Assembly (NCBI GenBank): GCA_035545895.1
Contig: DASZXJ010000040.1
Location: 1-6,682, forward strand
Direction of reading: 5' to 3'
Source: DASZXJ01 sp035545895
GTDB lineage: Bacteria; Planctomycetota; Phycisphaerae; Tepidisphaerales; Tepidisphaeraceae
Length of the DNA stretch: 6,682 nucleotides
Within the stretch, counting starts at the first letter, position 1; each line of letters begins with the position of its first letter. The notes below the pieces were generated by a model. It was not told the DNA's origin. It saw only the letters and a list, made by a program, of their open reading frames with translations, and searched no databases. This document shows positions 1-5,202 of the stretch, piece by piece. The translations under genes were made by a program, and so were the position numbers.

Positions 1-2
1 TT

Positions 3-113
3 CTGGGCGTCATGATTCTCGAAAAAACCCCGATAAATCAGGCGTTCTCGGAACTTCTAAAGCAAACTGCCGAAGTTGAGGATCGTAAACAATTGACATT
101 ATTCGAGTTCTGA
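3..113 (+). CDS. 3' end of an unidentified protein-coding gene (partial)
   Basis: This frame is open from the window edge to a TGA stop at 111-113 and encodes about 36 residues. The tail reads like a real, mostly helical C-terminus with mixed charge (motif NQAFSELLKQTAEVEDRKQ) and ends in KQLTLFEF. The gene would begin upstream of the window. An internal ATG at 12-14 exists but has no convincing ribosome binding site, so a truncated longer gene is more likely than a 33-residue peptide. It would converge on mbfA, whose stop is at 308, with the palindromic repeat between the two gene ends. I do not recognise a family. A competing open frame on the opposite strand begins inside the palindrome and looks less protein-like. 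Confidence 0.4.
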   Translation: MGVMILEKTPINQAFSELLKQTAEVEDRKQLTLFEF

Positions 114-219
114 CCGGACAGTAGTGATTGCAAATCGCGAATGGGAGTATCTTTGGTCCGATTCTATTCAGATCGTTAAATTGGTGAGGAAAAACCGGTG
201 ATTCCGAGGGTTTCCAATG

Positions 220-283
220 TTTAGCGGCGTCGCTTGCGACGCGTTTTCGGGTTACGGAACGCGGTGCAAGCACCGCCGCTAAA
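220..283. repeat. Nested palindromic (REP/BIME-like) intergenic repeat, copy 1
   Basis: Two 26-base arms, 220-245 and 258-283, are inverted copies of each other (22 of 26 positions match) around a 12-base centre. The ends are TTTAGCGGCG and CGCCGCTAAA. Each arm also contains its own perfect hairpin: GCGTCGC-TT-GCGACGC at 227-242 and GCGGTGC-AA-GCACCGC at 261-276. The four mismatches between the arms all fall in these small stems and keep them paired. The element lies 24 bases beyond the mbfA stop. The organisation resembles REP/BIME elements mobilised by REP-associated transposases, but no transposase is present here and the family assignment is inference. Confidence 0.75.
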
Positions 284-290
284 TAAGACC

Positions 291-310
291 TGAGAAAACC
301 AGTTTTCTCA
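291..310 (-). terminator. Perfect hairpin over the mbfA stop codon; possible weak terminator
   Basis: TGAGAAAAC (291-299) and GTTTTCTCA (302-310) form a perfect 9-base inverted repeat with a 2-base centre. The mbfA stop codon occupies 308-310, inside the arm. On the mbfA transcript the stem is followed by GGTCTTATTT, which is only weakly U-rich, and the stem is AT-rich. Efficient intrinsic termination is therefore doubtful. The hairpin may act together with the larger palindrome just downstream as a 3'-end structure. Confidence 0.3.
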
Positions 311-1264
311 CGAACTGCCGATCAAAATCCCCGAAATACAGACCAAAAGCCCGCCCAGCACCACCTGTATCGCTGCTGCTAAAAGCGGGGAATCCATATA
401 CCGGTGACGGATCCATGAAATGGCGGCCAGTTCGAGTCCGACGACGGCGATCGCCCCGCCGGTCGCGAGCCGAAAATCGGGAATCAAGTATGGCAGAGTA
501 TGGCCCAGCCCACCCACGGCCGTCATCAGTCCGCAAACGATTCCGCGCATCCACGGATGCCCGCGGCCAGTGAGGCTGCCATCGTCGCTGAGCGCTTCGG
601 CAAACCCCATGCTGATGCCCGCGCCAGCGGCTGCTGCCAGACCGACCCGGAACGCGTCGGCGCTGCTGCTGGTCGCAAACGCAGCAGCAAAGAGCGGGGC
701 CAAAGTCGAAACCGATCCATCCATCAAGCCAGCCAGTCCAGGCTGAACAACTTGCAACAGAAACAATCGCCGCTGAGCTTGTTCTTCCTCCTCGCGCGCG
801 GTGGGCGTGAGGTTCTTTTCCTCCAGTCGTTCAGCCAGCAGTTCATGCGACCGTTCTTCATTCGCCAGATCACCAAGCAATTGCCGGATGCCCGCATCGG
901 TGGTTTGCTTGCCAACCTTTTCATAAAACCGCCGCGTCTCGGCTTCCATCACGGCAGCCTGCTTGCGCACCGCGTCCAGACGCAACGGCTTGAGCAGCCA
1001 GATCGGCTTGTATTTCACAAAGCCATTCACATCGTTTCGACGGATCAGCGGAATGTGCTCGCCAAACCTGGTTCGATAAAGCTCAATCAAACGGTGCCGA
1101 TGATCGGATTCCTCATCGCGCATTTTTTCAAACATCCTCGCTGTCGCGGGATACGCGTCGCGCAAACCTTCGGCAAAATCGCCATAGATGCGGGCATCAT
1201 CCTCCTCGGAACTGATCGCCAGCGCCAGAATTTCACGCTCGGAAAGGGATTTGAAGGATCGCAT
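308..1264 (-). CDS. mbfA: MbfA-type iron exporter: ferritin-like (erythrin) domain fused to VIT1 membrane domain
   Basis: The 318-residue protein has two parts. Residues 1-165 form a ferritin-like helical domain with candidate di-iron ligands E20, E52xxH55, E107 and/or E109, and E137xxH140. Residues 170-318 form a VIT1/CCC1-type membrane domain with about five hydrophobic segments. It contains QVVQPGLAGLMDGSVSTLAP, GISMGFAEALSDDGSLTGRG and GGLGHTLPYLIPDF, which closely match remembered rhizobial MbfA sequences. In that family (Bradyrhizobium, Agrobacterium) the cytoplasmic domain binds iron and the membrane domain exports it, protecting against iron and peroxide stress. I chose the ATG at 1262-1264 because MRSFKSLSEREILALAIS matches the family N-terminus. 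The 47 codons open upstream look non-coding. GAAGG lies only 2 bases before the ATG, an unusually short spacing. The gene stands alone, divergent from the b562-like gene. I see no Irr or Fur box I would defend. Confidence 0.93.
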   Translation of the reverse strand: MRSFKSLSEREILALAISSEEDDARIYGDFAEGLRDAYPATARMFEKMRDEESDHRHRLIELYRTRFGEHIPLIRRNDVNGFVKYKPIWLLKPLRLDAVRKQAAVMEAETRRFYEKVGKQTTDAGIRQLLGDLANEERSHELLAERLEEKNLTPTAREEEEQAQRRLFLLQVVQPGLAGLMDGSVSTLAPLFAAAFATSSSADAFRVGLAAAAGAGISMGFAEALSDDGSLTGRGHPWMRGIVCGLMTAVGGLGHTLPYLIPDFRLATGGAIAVVGLELAAISWIRHRYMDSPLLAAAIQVVLGGLLVCISGILIGSS

Positions 1265-1279
1265 GGCCTTCAAGATAAC

Positions 1280-1309
1280 ACGATAAGAACGTACTTTTAT
1301 AGGTGTAAA
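1280..1309 (-). promoter_or_regulatory. Candidate sigma70-like promoter for mbfA
   Basis: On the minus strand TTTACA (1304-1309) is followed after 18 bases by TATCGT (1280-1285). The -35 is close to TTGACA and the -10 is poor. Transcription would start within about 10 bases of the mbfA ATG, giving a very short leader. This is a consensus match by eye only, in an organism whose promoter consensus is unknown. Confidence 0.22.
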
Positions 1310-1440
1310 CCCTGTTTTCAGTGACGATGGATCAGTCGCGCCGGAAACAAAAATGAGGATGCGCAACGACAGATCCTTTGCCGTTGTCCAGCGGTCGTGA
1401 AACAAATATTGCTCAGGTTTCAGATCTTCTGTCTTGTAGT

Positions 1441-1507
1441 CGATCCCTTCTTCAAGAGCATTCCACCATGTTCATGTTCCAATTTTGAAAAGCGCAAAAC
1501 GAACCCA
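1441..1507. repeat. Diverged direct repeat, copy A
   Basis: This copy matches 1641-1704 imperfectly. The strongest identical blocks are TTCCACCAT (1461-1469) and AAACGAACCCA (1497-1507), separated by 27 bases here and 22 bases in copy B. Between them both copies carry a TTTTGAAAA/TTGTGAAAA stretch and a GCG. Weaker similarity extends upstream to about 1441. Confidence 0.55.
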
Positions 1508-1564
1508 CCGTTGGAAGATGACAAGGTAAGGTGACAAGTGGAAAGAAAATGTTCAACATCCCTT

Positions 1565-1632
1565 TTTTTAGCCCGGTCGCTCGCGACCGGAGTTCGACCA
1601 TCAAAACCGGTCGCGAGCAACCGGACTAAAAA
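1565..1632. repeat. Nested palindromic (REP/BIME-like) intergenic repeat, copy 2
   Basis: Two 26-base arms, 1565-1590 and 1607-1632, are inverted copies (24 of 26 positions match) around a 16-base centre. The ends are TTTTTAG and CTAAAAA, echoing the TTTAG and CTAAA ends of copy 1. The left arm contains the perfect hairpin CCGGTCGC-TC-GCGACCGG (1573-1590). The right arm has the matching hairpin CCGGT...ACCGG (1607-1624) with one mismatched pair (C1612 and A1619). The stem bases differ from copy 1 but the architecture is the same: conserved short termini, two head-to-head mini-hairpins and an unpaired centre. Confidence 0.72.
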
Positions 1633-1640
1633 GGTGACAA

Positions 1641-1704
1641 CGTTCCGCTGTGTTCCAAGGCGTTCCACCATATTGAGGTATTGTGAAAATGCGAAACGAA
1701 CCCA
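1641..1704. repeat. Diverged direct repeat, copy B
   Basis: This is the partner of the repeat at 1441-1507, with identical blocks TTCCACCAT (1663-1671) and AAACGAACCCA (1694-1704). It also contains GTTCC three times at close spacing (1642-1667). The two copies sit on either side of the palindrome at 1565-1632, both in direct orientation. Confidence 0.55.
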
Positions 1705-1828
1705 ATTTGAGAGAGGGATCATCATAGGTCTTTTAGCAACAATCTCTTGCGAGCAAAGAATTGAACGCTACCATTTCCCACTCAATTGCGATCTGATGGG
1801 GATTGCAGTGATGTTCAGGGTCATAGAT

Positions 1829-1834
1829 GGAGGT
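1829..1834 (+). promoter_or_regulatory. Shine-Dalgarno site that fixes the b562-like gene start
   Basis: GGAGGT lies 6 bases before the ATG at 1841. It is the best ribosome binding site in the window and selects this ATG over in-frame ATGs further upstream (for example 1796 and 1811), which would also spoil the signal peptide. Confidence 0.75.
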
Positions 1835-1840
1835 CTCGCG

Positions 1841-2335
1841 ATGACAGGGACAAATCGTTCGATCCGGGTCTGGGTGATTGGTGGATTGACAGCGGCTGGA
1901 CTGGCGGCGGTGACGTTGCCCGCGATCCTCGTCGCTCAGGAACAACCGGCTGCTCCGGCTGCGCCCGCAGCGCCGGCAATGAAGCGCCCCGAAGCTGACA
2001 TGCAGGTGATGAACCGCGCGTTCCGAACGCTCATGGCAAACGCAAAAGACGCCACCAAGAACGAAGTCAGTCTCGCTGCACTGGCGACGCTGGAACAAGC
2101 CTCGATCGCCAGCAAAGGCGAGATACCCCCGACGATCGCATCACTGGCTGATGCCGAGAAAACAACCAAGCTTGTCGAGTACAAGAAGGAAATGATCAAG
2201 CTCATTCGCCAGGAATTGGACACCGAGGAAGCGCTGCTCGCCGGCGACAACGCCAAGGCCGCCGAACTGGTCACCGCCATGAACGCGACCCAACGCGAAG
2301 GACACATGCAGTTTCGCGGTCGTCGCGGCGGCTGA
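1841..2335 (+). CDS. Exported cytochrome b562-family haem protein
   Basis: The 164-residue protein has an N-terminal signal or anchor segment: R6 and R9, then a hydrophobic stretch at about 10-32. A low-complexity PAAPAAPAAPA linker (36-46) follows, then a helical domain of about 110 residues. The domain aligns by eye with E. coli cytochrome b562. EADMQVMNRAFRTL corresponds to the helix-1 segment with the axial Met, giving M54. TQREGHMQFR corresponds to TRNAYHQKYR near the C-terminus with the axial His, giving H155. The Met-to-His distance is 101 residues against 95 in E. coli, so both haem ligands of a four-helix bundle are retained. The expected role is periplasmic electron transfer; its partners are unknown. 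A CxxCH motif, needed for c-type haem attachment, is absent. The protein ends in an Arg/Gly-rich tail, RGRRGG. Family confidence rests on ligand positions and length, since sequence identity is low. Confidence 0.75.
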   Translation: MTGTNRSIRVWVIGGLTAAGLAAVTLPAILVAQEQPAAPAAPAAPAMKRPEADMQVMNRAFRTLMANAKDATKNEVSLAALATLEQASIASKGEIPPTIASLADAEKTTKLVEYKKEMIKLIRQELDTEEALLAGDNAKAAELVTAMNATQREGHMQFRGRRGG

Positions 2336-2418
2336 TTGATGCTTGGTGAGAATTGGACGAAGCAAACAACACGTGGCCCCGCGAGCCGCCGCCAAACGGG
2401 TATCCTTGCGGCCGGTGC

Positions 2419-3483
2419 TTAAATGGAATAGTCCTCGGTGAAGACCCGCCCGTGCCTTGGCGCGACGTAGACGTCGCTGCCAACCCTGAAATGTTCTGCG
2501 TGGAACATCTCATGAGGAAGTTCCACAAAAACACTTTGCCCATCGTTGCGCGCCAGTTCAATCTTCACGACGGGCCCCGCTGAGTTGATGCGGATGATCC
2601 TCGCCGCCACCGAATGCCCGTTGGTCTGTTGTTGATGAATTGCCAGTTCGTGCGGACGAACCAGCAATCGAGCCGGCTTGCTTGCGCCGTCGTCGGCTGG
2701 ATCAAAACTCAACGAATCAAAATCGTTGCGACCTCCTTTCAGCCGACCATGGAAAAGATTCACGTTTCCCAGAAATTCCATGACAAACTGATTGGCGGGA
2801 CTGTGAAAAACCTCGTCCGGCGTGCCGACCTGTTCGATCCGCCCCTTGTTCATCACCACAATCCGGTCGGCAACCTCCAGCGCCTCTTCCTGGTCATGCG
2901 TCACAAACACGCTGGTGACGTGAATTTCATCGTGCAATCGACGAAGCCAACGCCTCAGGTCCTGCCGCACGCGCGCGTCAAGCGCACCAAAAGGTTCATC
3001 GAGCAGCAGCACCTTGGGGTCGATCGCCAGCGCCCTGGCCAGCGCCACTCGCTGGCGTTGGCCGCCAGACAGTTGCCACGGAAACCGCTTCTCAATGCCT
3101 TCGAGCTGAATGAGCTTGAGGAGATCTCGCACGCGCTGGTTGATCGCCTCGCGCGATGGCCTGATCTTTCGCGGTCGAACGCGCAAACCAAAAGCGATAT
3201 TCTCAAACACGGTCATGTGCCGGAACAGCGCGTAATGCTGAAAGACAAACCCGACCTGCCGATGACGAACCGACGTTTGAACCACATCCTCACCATCGAA
3301 CAAAACCTGACCGGCCCCATCGGTTGTTTCCAGGCCGGCAATGATCCGCAGCAGAGTCGTTTTGCCCGAACCCGACGGGCCAAGCAGCGCCGTAAGCTGG
3401 CCATTGGGGATGGTGAGATTGACGTCATCCAGCGCCTTGAACGCGCCAAACTGCTTGTTGATGTTTTTAAGTTCTATGCTCAC
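2419..3483 (-). CDS. cysA: Sulfate/thiosulfate ABC transporter ATP-binding protein CysA
   Basis: The 354-residue protein is the ATPase that powers sulfate/thiosulfate import through CysT and CysW. Its motifs are complete: Walker A GPSGSGKT (35-42), Q-loop Q81, signature LSGGQ (137-141), Walker B VLLLDEP (157-163) and H-loop H195. A C-terminal TOBE-like regulatory region follows, including LLVRPHELAI and a terminal YVAPRHGRVF. Length fits the family (E. coli CysA is 365). The start is GTG at 3481-3483, which gives MSIELKNINKQFGAFKALDD as expected. This GTG overlaps the cysW TGA by 4 bases (GTGA), so translation is probably coupled. The open frame continues about 85 codons upstream, but that part lies out of frame within cysW. 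It is the last gene of the operon and converges on the b562-like gene 83 bases away. I see no clear intrinsic terminator in between. Confidence 0.95.
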   Translation of the reverse strand: MSIELKNINKQFGAFKALDDVNLTIPNGQLTALLGPSGSGKTTLLRIIAGLETTDGAGQVLFDGEDVVQTSVRHRQVGFVFQHYALFRHMTVFENIAFGLRVRPRKIRPSREAINQRVRDLLKLIQLEGIEKRFPWQLSGGQRQRVALARALAIDPKVLLLDEPFGALDARVRQDLRRWLRRLHDEIHVTSVFVTHDQEEALEVADRIVVMNKGRIEQVGTPDEVFHSPANQFVMEFLGNVNLFHGRLKGGRNDFDSLSFDPADDGASKPARLLVRPHELAIHQQQTNGHSVAARIIRINSAGPVVKIELARNDGQSVFVELPHEMFHAEHFRVGSDVYVAPRHGRVFTEDYSI

Positions 3484-4289
3484 GCCTTGCTCGCTTCGAT
3501 TTCGCGATGAATGCGCCACTCGACAATGGACTTGAGCACCAGCGTGACCAACGCCAGGACTGCCAACAGCGACGCAACCGCAAACGCCGCAACGAAGTTG
3601 TATTCGTTGTAAAGAATTTCGATATGCAGCGGCATGGTGTTGGTCTGTCCGCGCACATGGCCGGACACAACCGACACTGCGCCAAATTCTCCCATCGCCC
3701 GGGCATTGCACAGGATCACGCCATATAACAGCGCCCATTTCACATTGGGCAGCGTCACCCGCCTGAACATCTGGAAACCATTCGCGCCCAGCGAGAGCGC
3801 TGCCTGCTCCTCCTCACTGCCCTGTTCCTGCATCAGGGGGATCATTTCGCGCGCGACAAACGGAAACGTTACAAAAATTGTCGCCAGCACGATTCCCGGA
3901 ACTGCAAAGATGATCCGGATGTTATGATCGCTCAGCCAATGACCAAACAACCCCTGAAGCCCGAATAATTCGACGAAAATCAATCCCGAAATGACCGGCG
4001 ATACCGCAAACGGAAGATCGATCAGCGTAATCAGTAGGCTCTTGCCGAGGAACTCGAACTTGGCGATCGCCCAGGAAGCGGCAAGTCCAAAAACCAGGTT
4101 TGCCGGAACCGCGATGAGGGACGTCAGCAGAGTCAGCTTGATGGCAGATACCGCGGCGGGATCTTGCAGGCCATTGAAATAAGCGCCAAGCCCCTTTCGC
4201 AGCGCTTCGGTCATGACCGCCGCAAGTGGAACCAGCAGGAACACGCCGAGAAATGCCAGCGTGATGGAAATGAGCGTCCATTTGACCAC
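3480..4289 (-). CDS. cysW: Sulfate/thiosulfate ABC transporter permease CysW
   Basis: This is the second inner-membrane subunit of the sulfate importer, pairing with CysT to form the channel. From the GTG start it is 269 residues with about six hydrophobic segments. The first is at 5-26, and the DLPFAVSPVISGL region lies at 91-103. The EAA loop that docks onto CysA is at about 159-181, and its core reads EEEQAALSLGANGF. The start is uncertain. GTG at 4287-4289 sits 4 bases after the cysT stop and has AAAGGG upstream at about 11 bases. A TTG at 4308-4310 would add seven residues (MERADDH) and overlap cysT by 17 bases; homologues often have a few more N-terminal residues, so TTG cannot be excluded. 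The end overlaps the cysA start by 4 bases. Confidence 0.92.
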   Translation of the reverse strand: MVKWTLISITLAFLGVFLLVPLAAVMTEALRKGLGAYFNGLQDPAAVSAIKLTLLTSLIAVPANLVFGLAASWAIAKFEFLGKSLLITLIDLPFAVSPVISGLIFVELFGLQGLFGHWLSDHNIRIIFAVPGIVLATIFVTFPFVAREMIPLMQEQGSEEEQAALSLGANGFQMFRRVTLPNVKWALLYGVILCNARAMGEFGAVSVVSGHVRGQTNTMPLHIEILYNEYNFVAAFAVASLLAVLALVTLVLKSIVEWRIHREIEASKA

Positions 4290-4293
4290 GTGA

Positions 4294-5127
4294 TCATCCG
4301 CCCTTTCCAAATCGCCGAGCCACCCACCACTGAAGCAGGTTCACCGCAAGCAGGATAACAAACGACGCAACCAGCATGACAACCGCAATCGCGGTTGCGC
4401 CGGCATAGTTGAATTCCTCGAGTTTCATGATGATCAGCAGCGCGCTGATTTCCGTCTTCATGGGCATGTTGCCGGAGATAAAGACGACCGAACCGTATTC
4501 GCCCAGGGCGCGGGCAAAGGATAACGCAAAACCAGTCAGCAGGGCCGGCAACAGCGCGGGCAGAATCACTCGAATGAACGTTTGGATATGCCTTGCGCCA
4601 AGACTCGCCGCCGCTTCTTCAATCTGCGGATCGAGGTCTTCCAACGCCGGCTGTAAAGTCCGCACAACAAACGGCAACCCGATGAACGTGAGCGCGATCG
4701 TCACGCCCAGTGGAGAAAAGGCTGCATGTATTCCCAGTGGTTCGAGATATCGGCCGATCCATCCGTTCTTCGCATAAACAGCCGTCAGCGCAATGCCCGA
4801 CACCGCGGTCGGCAACGCAAACGGCAAATCAACCAAGGCGTCCACGATCTTCTTACCGGGAAATTCGTAGCGCACCAGCGTCCACGCGACAATGAGGCCG
4901 AACACCGCGTTGATACAGGCGCCGATGAACGATGCGCCTATCGTCAGCTTGTAGGAAGCCACCACCCGCGGATCGCTGATCGTTCCCCAGAACTGCGACC
5001 ACGTCAGTGTGGCCGTCTTGAGAAACAGGCTGGATAACGGGACCAAAACGATCAGGCTGAGGTATACGAACGTATACCCCAGCGTGATGCCAAATCCAGG
5101 CAGGACACTGTGCTGTTTGAGCCGCAT
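4294..5127 (-). CDS. cysT: Sulfate/thiosulfate ABC transporter permease CysT (CysU)
   Basis: The 277-residue inner-membrane permease is the first channel subunit of the sulfate importer. It opens with MRLKQHSVLPGFGITLGYTF, which matches the conserved family N-terminus and fixes the ATG at 5125-5127. A longer frame from a TTG at 5196 adds a Pro/Arg-rich segment that is really the intercistronic stem-loop, so I rejected it. About six hydrophobic segments are visible, the first at 13-36. DLPFALPTAVSGIAL lies at 100-114 and the EAA motif EAAASLGARHIQTFIRVILP at 171-190. No Shine-Dalgarno sequence precedes the ATG; the bases before it are the terminator's T-run plus AAC. Expression may therefore depend on readthrough and local structure. 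The gene is followed after 4 bases by the cysW GTG. Confidence 0.94.
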   Translation of the reverse strand: MRLKQHSVLPGFGITLGYTFVYLSLIVLVPLSSLFLKTATLTWSQFWGTISDPRVVASYKLTIGASFIGACINAVFGLIVAWTLVRYEFPGKKIVDALVDLPFALPTAVSGIALTAVYAKNGWIGRYLEPLGIHAAFSPLGVTIALTFIGLPFVVRTLQPALEDLDPQIEEAAASLGARHIQTFIRVILPALLPALLTGFALSFARALGEYGSVVFISGNMPMKTEISALLIIMKLEEFNYAGATAIAVVMLVASFVILLAVNLLQWWVARRFGKGG

Positions 5128-5130
5128 GTT

Positions 5131-5191
5131 AAAAACCGCGCGGGCCGACGGTGCTGGCGGAGGAAGAGGTGGACACCGCCGGCCCCGCGCG
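5131..5191 (-). terminator. Intrinsic terminator-like stem-loop between sbp and cysT
   Basis: Bases 5137-5153 pair with 5174-5191. On the transcript the outer stem is CGCGCGGG pairing with CCCGCGCG, then a single bulge, then CCGGCGGTG with one mismatch. The loop is about 20 bases and pyrimidine-rich (it includes CCTCTTCCTCC). Five T residues (5131-5135) follow directly. This is the form of a Rho-independent terminator placed inside the operon. It probably lets part of transcription stop after sbp and protects the sbp message, so that the binding protein outnumbers the membrane complex. The T-run ends three bases before the cysT ATG. Confidence 0.72.
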
Positions 5192-5202
5192 TTCAATCAC
5201 TT

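Larger units (their letters stand above)
1265..1840. other. 576-base divergent intergenic region with repeats
   Basis: I see no credible gene here. Open frames run through it on both strands (for example the frame continuing upstream of the b562-like ATG), but they cross the palindrome and repeats and have no protein-like character. The region contains a candidate mbfA promoter near 1280-1309, diverged direct repeats at 1441-1507 and 1641-1704, a second direct repeat AAGGTGACAA at 1528-1537 and 1631-1640, and the nested palindrome at 1565-1632. The last 130 bases must hold the promoter of the b562-like gene, but I could not identify a convincing -35/-10 pair. Confidence 0.6.

Noticed and set aside
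10..273. An 87-codon minus-strand frame near the left edge
   Set aside because: It starts inside the nested palindrome, has no ribosome binding site and no protein-like motif; the + strand tail at 3-113 is a better candidate.
500..1324. A 274-codon + strand frame opposite mbfA
   Set aside because: It overlaps a well-supported MbfA gene completely and has no recognisable motif or ribosome binding site.
220..1632. CRISPR array or direct-repeat array formed by the palindromes
   Set aside because: There are only two elements, 1.3 kb apart, with different stem sequences and no regular spacers.
1538..1840. N-terminal extension of the b562-like gene from an upstream ATG
   Set aside because: It would run through the palindrome and direct repeats and bury the signal segment, whereas GGAGGT at 1829-1834 places the start at 1841.
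2336..2418. Possible bidirectional terminator between the b562-like gene and cysA
   Set aside because: The stretch has GC-rich blocks, but I could find only short imperfect pairings and no T-run on either strand.
2614..3510. A 298-codon + strand frame opposite cysA
   Set aside because: It is antisense to a CysA with all ATPase motifs intact and its translation looks random.
5128..5196. N-terminal extension of CysT from a TTG at 5196
   Set aside because: The added Pro/Arg-rich residues are encoded by the terminator stem-loop, and the family N-terminus begins exactly at the ATG at 5127.
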